Below, piece by piece: positions 22,803 through 31,392 of a DNA stretch of 64,000 nt. Each line of letters opens with the position of its first letter. Position 1 is the stretch's first letter. The stretch spans positions 1,860,001-1,924,000 of the forward strand of contig CP051141.1 of the NCBI GenBank assembly GCA_001592805.2, read 5' to 3'. Source of the stretch: Peltaster fructicola (taxonomy: Eukaryota; Ascomycota; Dothideomycetes). The notes beneath the pieces are model-generated. The model searched no databases. It was not told the DNA's origin and saw only the letters and a program-made list of their open reading frames with translations. The translations under genes were made by a program, and so were the position numbers.

Positions 22803-23876
22803 TCATTCGACGCCGTAGGCTTCGAGAGCTGTTCCCTGCCAGATACGCTGCTGAGCACGCTCATCAAGCGCATATCCCGGATCTGTCAATGCAGCAGCCA
22901 CAATCTCGCTCCAAAAAGACCATGATGAGCTTTCCGACGGACCTCCAAGATTGCAGACAGGCCAGTCACTGCCAAACATCAGTCTGTCAGGGCCGAAGTG
23001 TTCGACAAGATATTGTATCCACGGCTTGAGTCGACCTGCAACATCTTCTGCGCTACCTGTCGAGTCGGGAAGCTCACTGAAAGCTCCAGATAGCTTCACA
23101 AACACTCTCGAGCACATCGATAGTTGTTTCATGGCACTGCACCATTCCTGGTAGTGCGTACTATCATCGGAGAAGTTTGGTTTGCAAAGATGGTTGAGGA
23201 TGCATATGACCTTCTGCGAGTCAGGTACATCTGTGTGAGCTTGCTTGATTGCATCCGCAACCAGATACAGCTGCCAGATGCCGCCTGAGTGCTGGTCAAC
23301 GCCGACATCGAAAGCGAAGTTCTTCTGGCCAAGCACTTTCAGGTTCTCCACGAACGAGCCGTGACAGACGAGCTGTTCAAACCTGGCACGATCTGTGATA
23401 TCCTGCAGCAGATATCTGAAGCCTCTAACTCGTGGCCATAGCACTTCGCCTGCGACTTGCTGTGCCATGCTTAACCATGACCTCAGATCTATCGTCGACT
23501 CGAGCAATGGCGCCCATATTACAGCTGCTACTAGCAGTCGGCGGAAGTCTGGCTTGCTGATCTCAGCCTGGAGGAAACGAATCTCATCAAGCGGCCCCCT
23601 ATACCGCTCAGCGAGCGTAGAGTCGGAGTGTTCATGTCGTGGATCCGTCTCAACGAAGATGAAGCCTCCAAACAGGTCTGGTGAGTAAGTATGCTGCACA
23701 GCAGTTAGGTAGTCGGCCAGATTATGCTCTTTCGCCAGGGGCATTCCCGGTGTCATCCATCGATGGCCAGATTCATCTGCCATGCTCTGAGGCCAGAGAT
23801 GTACATGGCTGTCGATCACCATTGTTGTGGAGAGCTTGTGGGATTTGAGCGTCGAACTCGCCATTGTGTTACTCAT
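22803..23876 (-). CDS. LRA2: L-rhamnono-gamma-lactonase (amidohydrolase-2 family)
   Basis: Second pathway step: hydrolyses L-rhamnono-1,4-lactone to L-rhamnonate. Intronless. I place the start at MSNTMASSTLKSHK (23876); the in-frame ATG at 23864 has a better context (353 residues) and the frame stays open to 23978. The metal-binding opening VIDSHVHLWP, the internal FVETD, a His in CILNHLCKPN, the strand FVKLSGAFSEL and the late FGSDWPVCNLGGP with the catalytic Asp are those of the amidohydrolase-2 (PF04909-type) group that includes sugar lactonases. Its 3' end is only 23 bp from the convergent regulator gene. It shares a ~280-bp divergent promoter with LRA1. The name rests on family plus gene context. 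Confidence 0.88.
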   Translation of the reverse strand: MSNTMASSTLKSHKLSTTMVIDSHVHLWPQSMADESGHRWMTPGMPLAKEHNLADYLTAVQHTYSPDLFGGFIFVETDPRHEHSDSTLAERYRGPLDEIRFLQAEISKPDFRRLLVAAVIWAPLLESTIDLRSWLSMAQQVAGEVLWPRVRGFRYLLQDITDRARFEQLVCHGSFVENLKVLGQKNFAFDVGVDQHSGGIWQLYLVADAIKQAHTDVPDSQKVICILNHLCKPNFSDDSTHYQEWCSAMKQLSMCSRVFVKLSGAFSELPDSTGSAEDVAGRLKPWIQYLVEHFGPDRLMFGSDWPVCNLGGPSESSSWSFWSEIVAAALTDPGYALDERAQQRIWQGTALEAYGVE

Positions 23877-24154
23877 ATCACAGATCTTTCCGAAATCACA
23901 ACTACTCAACGTTGCCGAACCTTGCGGACGCCAAGACCATGGCTCTGGTACGTGCAGGAAGTGGTGGAGTATCTGCACTGCCTAACCGAGTCTCCACTCT
24001 TGGCTCGCTGTAATGCTATACCGAGCAAGCTCTACTGAGCTCGGGAACAGCAACTTCAGATATCATTGTCGGTCATGCAGTTCCTGCAGAGCTCACGAAC
24101 CGCAGTGTCTACAGCAGAGCAGTATCCAGACAGCGACCGTCACGACCTGCCAAC
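23877..24154. promoter_or_regulatory. Divergent promoter LRA2 / LRA1
   Basis: This 278-bp interval contains CCGAGCAAGC at 24021-24030 and CTTGCGG at 23921-23927 (CCGCAAG on the other strand), two versions of a word that recurs in the island's promoters. No clear TATA box. Confidence 0.4.
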
Positions 24155-24986
24155 ATGACAGCTTTACTCCAAAACAAAGTCGCTGCCATCACCGGTGCCA
24201 TCACTGGCATAGGTAGAGCAATCGCCGTGGCATATCTCAGGGGAGGCGAAGGTCGCTGTCAACTACTACCCAGATGAGAAGTCCGAGACAGCCTATACGG
24301 AGCTACAAAGAGAGGTTGGCGAGACATTGAGTGCAAACTTGACCTCGTTTGCTGGTGACATCTCCAAACCAGAGACTGGCACAGCTTTGATCCAGAAGAC
24401 TGTGGACACGTTTGGACGACTCGATGTATTCGTCAGTAACGCTGGCGTTTGCCAGTTTGCTGATTTTCTCAGGTCAGTCAGATTCACCTCGGACGGTACA
24501 TGGATTTGACAACCTTCTCACAGCACACCACCGGAACTTGCTAACCTCACCATTGCCACGAATCTCAATGGTGCATACTTTGCTGTACAAGCTGCTGCAC
24601 GACAAATGGCAAGCCAGACGCCCAAAGGTGGCAGTATAATTGGAGTGTCTTCGATCTCAGCACTGGTAGGCGGTGCAAGACAAGTGCACTATACACCCAC
24701 CAAAGCAGGAGTCCTGTCTCTCATGCAAAGTGCAGCTTGTGCGTTGGGACCGCATGGGATCCGATGCAATGCTCTACTTCCTGGCACAATAGAGACACAG
24801 CTCAATGAGCAAGACCTAGCCGAGCCCAGCAAGCGACAGTACATGGAAGGACGAATTCCTCTGGGCAGGGTGGGCAAACCAGAAGATCTCGCTGGTCCTG
24901 CAGTCTTTCTGGCAAGCAATCTCAGCGCATATGTCACCGGAGCTCAGCTGCTTGTCGATGGCGGCCTCTTCGTCAACTTGCAGTAG
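24155..24986 (+). CDS. LRA1: L-rhamnose 1-dehydrogenase (SDR family), apparently frameshifted
   Basis: First pathway step: NAD(P)-dependent oxidation of L-rhamnose to the lactone. A short-chain dehydrogenase of about 259 residues in two exons (24155-24472, 24524-24986; intron 51 nt, joining FADFL to STPPELANLT). It shows the cofactor motif TGAITGIG, the NAG motif, the catalytic Ser in GVSSISALVGG, and YTPTK (YxxxK). The frame is broken once: after AVAYLR the reading must shift at AGGGGAGGCGAAGG (about 24239-24252) to continue as KVAVNYYPDEKSE. Exon lengths sum to 781 nt, one over a multiple of three, so one extra base or two missing bases explain it. A 28-nt intron could mend the phase but is too short and would remove conserved residues. 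Every catalytic motif is intact, so a sequence error is likely. Confidence 0.85.
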
Positions 24987-25265
24987 CACAACTTCAGCGC
25001 AGAGCGATGAAGAGCGGCATTGACATCCCACAACACTGGGCTGGCAGTCATGAGTCTGCATATGCGAGGCATGGGCTGCAGTCTCTGGAAGACCTCTGCA
25101 GACAGGCTCCACCAGGGCTCGGAGTAGCTCACGCCGAGCGCAAGGCCTCGAGGCTGTACGCTTTGGCATAAGTATTGCTTAGCAATCTTGTTGCAAATCG
25201 CCATACCGAAGGCTAATCGGACTGCATATCTATACATCATTCAAGCCTTAAAGACCAGATCAACC
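24987..25265. promoter_or_regulatory. Upstream region of LRA4
   Basis: A 279-bp gap between two plus-strand genes. It contains CCGAGCGCAAG at 25134-25144, part of the shared promoter word set, and ACCGAAGGCTAATCGGA near 25204. No TATA box is clear. Confidence 0.4.
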
Positions 25266-26320
25266 ATGACAGCAGCACCAGCTAGCACACCGCCACCAAG
25301 GGGTGTCTATGTGCCAGTTCCCACATTCTTCACTACCATTCCGACCTCCCAAGTCCTTTCAGGAAGGCAACTTGATCTTGCCTCGCAGTCAGCTCATACT
25401 CAGTTTCTGGCGTCTGGAGGCATCCGTGGGCTTGTACTGCTCGGTAGCACTGGTGAAGCGATTGTAGTATCTCCAGCACAGCGCCGAGAACTAATCAAGA
25501 GCCAACGCGAGTGTCTTGATTCGCATGGCTTCCAAGACCGGCCGATCATCGCTGGTACGGCTTCACAAGGCATTGAAGAGACTCTTGCGGCCATAGAGAT
25601 CAGTAAAGAAGCAGGTGCTGCATACGCTATGGTTCTTGCTCCTGGATTCTTTGCCGCAACTGCTAGCCAGCATGGTTTGGAGCAGTGGTACCAAACGATA
25701 GCTGACCACGCTCAACTGCCTATCTTGATGTGAGTACTGCCATCAAGCTGTCTTCCGTGTTGACACTCGCAAGTTACCATTACCCAGGGGTATCGAACAA
25801 CCTTTCAATTGCCGCCACCACGTTTGAGAAGCTCTCTCGCCACCACAACATCGTCGGAGCAAAGCTGTCCCATGGAATGGTTGACGATCAGATCCTGATT
25901 GCTGCATCACCTAATATCGACCACGCTCACTTCCACACGTTCACAGGCCTTGGCCAGATCTTACTGCCATTCTTGAGCATTGGCGGTGCTGGCACGATCG
26001 ATGGTCTCGCGGGCATCTTTCCACGGACCGTCTCACGTCTGTACCAGCTCTGGACAGAAGCCAGTACCTCAACGCATGGTGTTAGTGCGACAAAACTGAC
26101 TGAGATGCGAGAGCTTCAGTACAGGATCACTCGAGGGGAGAAACTCGTCGCTGCGTGGGGACTCATTGGCATCAAGGAGGCCCTCGCAAGATTGTGGCAT
26201 ATTGGTGACGCACATGCGTCATGTTTGCCTCTGGCAGGCGGGTTTCCCAACGACGATGACGAGTGGCGAAAGTGGTCGAAGACATTCGAGGAGCTCAAGG
26301 ACTTTGAAGAGAGTTTGTAG
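25266..26320 (+). CDS. LRA4: 2-keto-3-deoxy-L-rhamnonate aldolase (DHDPS/NAL superfamily)
   Basis: Last step: splits 2-keto-3-deoxy-L-rhamnonate into pyruvate and L-lactaldehyde. Two exons (25266-25729, 25774-26320; 44-nt intron) give 336 residues. Start MTAAPASTPPPRGVYVPVPTFF; in-frame sequence further 5' reads as leader. The barrel has GLVLLGSTGEAIVVSP (the family's GTTGE-like loop), IIAGTASQGIEETLA, and the exon junction rebuilds ILIYHYPGV, with the catalytic Tyr. The Schiff-base Lys is expected in NIVGAKLSHG. These are hallmarks of class I pyruvate aldolases. The C-terminus is acidic (FEELKDFEESL). The rhamnose role comes from the neighbours; on sequence alone any DHDPS-type aldolase would fit. 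Confidence 0.9.
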
Positions 26321-26417
26321 ACTTAGTAGTAGCATTGTACCTTGCGCAGCAGCCATCATCTTGTATGTATCTGTGGGTTCGAGTATCATTTCATGAAGTT
26401 CGTAGTACATACTGCTA

Positions 26418-29177
26418 TCATATTTCGACGACAAAAGTGAGCTTATGCTTGCCAGGCTGTAGCACTAACGGCACAGATGTGCTGATTGCCCGTCCAGACT
26501 CCTCAGCGGCGATGATCCTCGGTGGCAGGGCAACTCGTGCCGTTGTGCCAAAAGGTACAGTAGCACTCAGTGTCATCTGCTGCTTGTCTGTAGCCGGTTC
26601 TTCCTTCCGGAAGCAGATATCAATCTTGCCGTAAGGACATTCGACAGCGCCCTCGACAAGCTTGAATTCTCCCTCGTAGCAAGGCCGGATCTCAAACACC
26701 TTGTAAGCATCCTCGACGACTCTCAAACCAAGGACGGCATCGTAAAACCACTCATATATCGTCCCGAGCATGTCGTGGCATTTGCTTCGACATGCGTCTT
26801 GCCAAAACTCCAATAGAGTGGTCTCACCACGACGCAGGAACCGCATGTATGAAGGATGCTCTTCCTGACGAGCCATTGCAAGCACAATATCTGGTCTGTT
26901 GAGGTCTCGTAGAGTGTTCCATAGATAACGGAGACCAATCTCTCCAGCTCGGATTTTGCAGTCTTTGACATCGTCCAGAAAAGCTTGCTGGACATGAGGA
27001 ATGTGCTCGTTCGGCACAAGATCGAACTGGAGAGCCAGTGCTTGGGCTATGGCATCGCAGTCGCGCTGTTCGAGGTTGTCGCGGCTCGTGTAGTATGCGG
27101 CATATGGTCTTGAGGTGTCATCAGTGACGAGCAGAAGCTTGTTGTAGACATCCTTGATACGTCGAACTTCGGCTTGCCAGTGCTCAGCTTCTGAGCTGAG
27201 AGAAAGCTCCTCTGCCATCATGGCACAACCTCGCAAGCATTCGATGTACACAGCAGTCTCGATATTGGCTTGTAAGTTACCCCATGCGATGCCACGGCCC
27301 CAGTCACCGAGACCGTGCTCTATGATGCCGCCGTCTCTTTCCCAGCGCTTTATATATTGCATATATGCCTTGGCAGCTGGATAAGCTTTCCCGAAACTGC
27401 CGGTGCTGCCGTAGTACTTCTTGATCAGCATCGGCAAGAAGCATACGCTACAGCCCCAGGTGATTGTGTTGTGTAGAGGACCGCACATGTACCGCATTTC
27501 AGGTGCCATTGTTGGACACAAACCGTCAGACTCTTGTGCATCAACGATATCGTCAATGATCTTCGTGTGCAGCGACTCGATGTCGCGCATGTATTGCGTG
27601 GCCGGGAACAACAGATGTGTGACCTCCTGCCAAGCGAACTTCTCGATCTGCGGACAGTCTGTGTGATAAGAAAACAGATTCGAAGTGAAGGAGTAATAGC
27701 ATGCCTTGATCAGAGCATTGACATCTTCGACGTCAGTGCGCACGAAGCCGAGCGAGCGAGATGCTGAGGAGATGTTCTGGCCTTGCACCGAGTGTATGAC
27801 AGGTAGATGTGCGTGAGACTGCTCGTCATCGGATGCTTGCCGGGCACCCTCGATCTGAATGTAACGAGCTGAGGTGAAGCAGAAGTCTGGTTGCCATATC
27901 TCCGTGCCAGCACCAGCAAGAGTGTAAAGCGAGTAGACATCAGTCTCGAACGCCTTGAACAGAGGATCGGGCATCGACACTAAACCATGCTCATCGACGG
28001 TCTCGCTGTGCCGTATCTTTATGGTAGAGCCTGCTGGGCCGGAGACTTGTATTCGTGTGACGATGGAAGAGTTCTGTCCGAGATCAAAACACAATGTGTC
28101 TGGTGCAGGAGCATCGATGTTCACGGGCTCAAAAACTTCTTGCACAACAACGGGAGGCTGACTTTGGTACTTCAACTTGCCTCGTGGACCGGTCAAAGCC
28201 TTGGCGAAAGCCCAGTCTGAGTCGTCGAATGAAGGCGTATCCCAATTTTGTGGATACAAACGTCGATCATGGGTCTCCGAAGCATATATATTGGCCAACG
28301 TGGTAGCACTAGAGTGTGTCTTCCAAGTAGTAGGGTCTGAGATGATTAGATCGTGCTGGCCATCATCATAGAAGACGTGCAGCTCTGCGAAGAAGCACAG
28401 CTCGTTGCCATATCGTACATAGGTGTTGTCCTCGTACATTGGCCAGAAAAAGCGATCGCCTTGGTCGCCGGCATAGAAGCCGTTACCAACATGAGCGCCG
28501 ATGGTGTTGCTACCAGCGTTGACCTGGTCCGTCAGGTCAAAGGCGACGAACTGGACTGTCTTGTGGTAGTTTGTCCATCCTGGACTCAGCAGATGTGAGC
28601 TTGCTGGAGCACCATTGCAGCTGAGGTTGAAGTGACCCAGGCCTGATGCAAAGGCTATGACTTGCGACGGCGCTCGCTGCAGGCTGAAGCTGTGTCTTAG
28701 GTAGTACGGCTTGTCAGTGCCGTTGCCAATCCAGATTGCCTTCCAGCGATCATGCTCATCGGCGAACCAACTCCTGAAGATCAGACTCGTGTGCGGCATA
28801 TACTTCTGATTCATGGAATACGGTGGCAATTGATTCGAGCGAGGATATGCGGTGAAGAATGCAGACCATGATGAGCTGACATCTGTACCTGTGCTGTCCC
28901 AGATCCACACTCGCCAGTAGTACTGCGTGGTGGCGGCGAAGCCATGCTCAGGTCGACAGAGAATGTCCCTCTGAGCTGTCGAGTTGATCTTTCCTGATGA
29001 CCAGAAGGCCCTCTCGTGTGTGTCCAGGTCAACTTTCTTCGAAGTATCGACGACAACAAGATATGCGGCACAATCGCACGTGACCGTGCTGTCGAGTGAC
29101 CAAAAGAAGGCGAGCTCGTTCGTGTCAATGCCTAAGGCATCCGCGAAGCCGTGAATACCAGTCCTAATCACCTCCAT
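26418..29177 (-). CDS. Alpha-L-rhamnosidase, GH78
   Basis: Intronless, 919 residues. It hydrolyses terminal alpha-L-rhamnose from glycosides. The layout is that of bacterial-type GH78: a fibronectin-like N-terminal domain (TTQYYWRVWIWD at about residue 85), a carbohydrate-binding-like N domain (WIGNGTDKPYYLRHSF; NTIGAHVGNGFYAGDQGDRF), then an (alpha/alpha)6 barrel that opens with YHTDCPQIEKFAWQ (family pattern DCPQRE.LGW, with the acidic active-site region) and continues with GLGDWGRG, NIETAVYIEC and GETTLLEFW. A C-terminal beta domain ends LQPGKHKLTFVVEI. There is no signal peptide (MEVIRTGIHGFADALG), so it should act in the cytosol on imported rhamnosides. It shares a 449-bp divergent promoter with the sugar transporter. 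Confidence 0.93.
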   Translation of the reverse strand: MEVIRTGIHGFADALGIDTNELAFFWSLDSTVTCDCAAYLVVVDTSKKVDLDTHERAFWSSGKINSTAQRDILCRPEHGFAATTQYYWRVWIWDSTGTDVSSSWSAFFTAYPRSNQLPPYSMNQKYMPHTSLIFRSWFADEHDRWKAIWIGNGTDKPYYLRHSFSLQRAPSQVIAFASGLGHFNLSCNGAPASSHLLSPGWTNYHKTVQFVAFDLTDQVNAGSNTIGAHVGNGFYAGDQGDRFFWPMYEDNTYVRYGNELCFFAELHVFYDDGQHDLIISDPTTWKTHSSATTLANIYASETHDRRLYPQNWDTPSFDDSDWAFAKALTGPRGKLKYQSQPPVVVQEVFEPVNIDAPAPDTLCFDLGQNSSIVTRIQVSGPAGSTIKIRHSETVDEHGLVSMPDPLFKAFETDVYSLYTLAGAGTEIWQPDFCFTSARYIQIEGARQASDDEQSHAHLPVIHSVQGQNISSASRSLGFVRTDVEDVNALIKACYYSFTSNLFSYHTDCPQIEKFAWQEVTHLLFPATQYMRDIESLHTKIIDDIVDAQESDGLCPTMAPEMRYMCGPLHNTITWGCSVCFLPMLIKKYYGSTGSFGKAYPAAKAYMQYIKRWERDGGIIEHGLGDWGRGIAWGNLQANIETAVYIECLRGCAMMAEELSLSSEAEHWQAEVRRIKDVYNKLLLVTDDTSRPYAAYYTSRDNLEQRDCDAIAQALALQFDLVPNEHIPHVQQAFLDDVKDCKIRAGEIGLRYLWNTLRDLNRPDIVLAMARQEEHPSYMRFLRRGETTLLEFWQDACRSKCHDMLGTIYEWFYDAVLGLRVVEDAYKVFEIRPCYEGEFKLVEGAVECPYGKIDICFRKEEPATDKQQMTLSATVPFGTTARVALPPRIIAAEESGRAISTSVPLVLQPGKHKLTFVVEI

Positions 29178-29626
29178 GTTTCATGCGCAATCAAGGACAA
29201 TCCATCGACAGTATACATCACGCCATATAACATCTGTCGCGCCTTGCATTGGCCTCGAGTCAGCACAAGATGAGCATGCTTGCCGACTCGGCCAGCCGGA
29301 GTGCAAAGACTGGTCGTCGGAGCAAGATAACCCGTAGGACGCGTCGACTGCAGTGACGCCGTCCACAGTCTTGTGGTCCGACTGATCCAGGCCCTCGGCG
29401 GCTTCGATTACCTCAAACGCGATGAAGAACCTCATCGACTCGGTGATCTTTCACCCTTGTCCACGTGTGTCTCGCGTGGACATCCTCCTCCCGACATGAA
29501 GACGAGGGGTCTATATATCAACCCCAGACTTCTACCCCAGAAAGACTCCACAAAAGACAGGATCGATCGTCGTCGACGCACATCGAAGTCTCACTAGCTG
29601 AGTGAACACACTTCCCGATCGACATC
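29178..29626. promoter_or_regulatory. Divergent promoter rhamnosidase / sugar transporter
   Basis: Contains a perfect palindrome GCCGACTCGGC (29282-29292, i.e. CCG-N3-CGG), CCGGAGTGCAAAG at 29296-29308, TCGGAGCAAG at 29317-29326, an inverted repeat GTCCACG/CGTGGAC (29459-29465 and 29475-29481), and a TATATA box at 29512-29517, about 110 bp upstream of the transporter ATG. CCG/CGG triplet pairs are the usual targets of Zn2Cys6 proteins, so this is the most likely regulator target in the island. Confidence 0.5.
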
Positions 29627-31187
29627 ATGGGCAAGTCGTCTGCTCTATTCACCTCAGCCTTCTTGGCAATCGGAGGTTTCCTCTTCGGCTTCGACAGGTA
29701 ACATACAAGATAGTCCACCAGATGCAACACTGACACACCGTAGTGGTATCATCACTCAAGCCATCTCAGTCGATTCCTTTACCTCGTACTTCAACAACCC
29801 CGATGATGCCACCACCGGCGGTGTCGTTTCTGCCTTCCAAGGAGGCGCTGTCCTAGGCACGATCTTCAATATGTTGCTAGCACACAGACTCGGACGAAAG
29901 AGGACCATCTTCGTCGGCGCCTTGGTCTCGGTCATTGGAAGTGCACTGCAGAGCGGTGCTGCTGCCATGTCTATGCTCATCATCGGTCGCTTCATTGGTG
30001 GTGCAGCAGTAGGCATATTGACCTCTACCATCCCACTCTTCGCCGCAGAGATATCGCCTCCCCAATGGCGAGGTCTCCAGTCTGGCCTGCTGCAATGGTT
30101 TCTGTCTTGGGGTTTCTTGGTTGCTCAATGGCTTGGATATGGTATGTCGTTTGCCAGCGGAACTGTGCAATGGCGCTTCCCACTTGCCTTCCAGATCCTA
30201 CCAGCTTCCATTCTCCTGTGCGGCATTGCGTTCATGGTCGAATCACCGCGATGGCTCATGGAGCAAGATCGGCAAGATGAGGCTCGTCGTGTCCTCACAA
30301 GGCTCCGTGACTCCAATAGCACAGACAAGATCGAATTGGAGCTGGCTGAGATTCGAGATGTTATTGCGGCCGACAGAATCAATGGCCAGACCTCATGGAA
30401 GACTATATTCACTATGCCAGCACGAAGGAAGCGTCTCTTGCTTGGCTGCGGTGTGCAGGCATTCGGTCCACTCTCAGGCATCAACGTGATCAACTACTAC
30501 GGTCCTCGCATCTACAGTATCCTCGGCATCGACACTCAGACGTCACTGATGATTATTGGTATCTCTGGTGCTCTCTCTATTGTCTACTGCACCATCGGAC
30601 TGCTCATTGTCGACAAGATCGGTCGTGTCAGGCCATTGATGATATCTGCTATTGGTCTTGCTGCAGCCCTGCTTGCCAACGCAGTTATGGCCGGCTACTT
30701 CAATGAATCCAACACAAATCAGCTCAGAGCCATGGTAGCAATGAACTTCGTGTTCTCGCTGTTCTACACCCCACTGGGCATCATCAGCTGGGTATGTGTA
30801 CGCATTCGAGAAGGTAGCAGCATAAGCTAACGATCATAGGTCTACCCTGCCGAGATATTCCCAGTCGAGGTTCGTGCTCTTGGAAATGCCATCACAACCT
30901 TCACCAATTGGATTTTAAACCTCATCTTTGCACAGTTCACTCCGACTGCTCTGACCAACATTGGCTTCAAGTACTTCTACGTCTTCTTCGCCTTCAACGT
31001 TATCGCCTTTTTGTGCTATTTCTTCTTCTACCCAGAGACGAAGGGCAAGACACTCGAGCAGCTTGACGAGCTCTTTGGAGACCAGCTGGTTCCACACGCA
31101 CTGGAAGATCCAAGTGGCGCTGTTCTTGCTGAGAAAGAGATGGGCTTGAGTGATGGCACGACGATTCATGTTGAGACAAAGGTTTGA
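29627..31187 (+). CDS. MFS sugar-porter transporter, candidate L-rhamnose/rhamnoside importer
   Basis: Three exons (29627-29697, 29744-30791, 30840-31187) give 488 residues with 12 predicted membrane helices, normal for the family. Sugar-porter signatures are present: GGFLFGFDSG in helix 1, the loop-2 motif HRLGRKRTIF, ESPRWLMEQDR after helix 6, the loop-8 motif DKIGRVRPLM, and PETKGKTLEQLDELFG after helix 12. Helix 7 has FGPLSGINVINYYGPRI, a QxxGxN-like sugar-binding segment in which G-P replaces the usual Q-Q. It should sit in the plasma membrane. Divergence from the rhamnosidase gene suggests it brings in rhamnose or a rhamnoside, as RhtA does in Aspergillus. The substrate is inference. 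Confidence 0.9.
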
Positions 31188-31392
31188 GGTCGGGAATGGT
31201 CGATTATGCAATCATATGCTGTATCAGCACATTGGATTGAGTATTACAATCACAATGGCACCAACATCATGAAAGTTGCGAAACTCGTAATGAAGTGAGC
31301 ATCCAAGGGTCCGGTCTATCTGTAAATGTGCCTGCTCCGCTCTATCGTCCCACGATGTGGTCCTTCATTGTGGCTACAGCGCCCGTACTCGT

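Noticed and set aside
24206-24240. A 28-nt intron in LRA1 that would cure the frame
   Set aside because: Too short for a spliceosomal intron and it would remove conserved residues after the TGxxxGIG motif.
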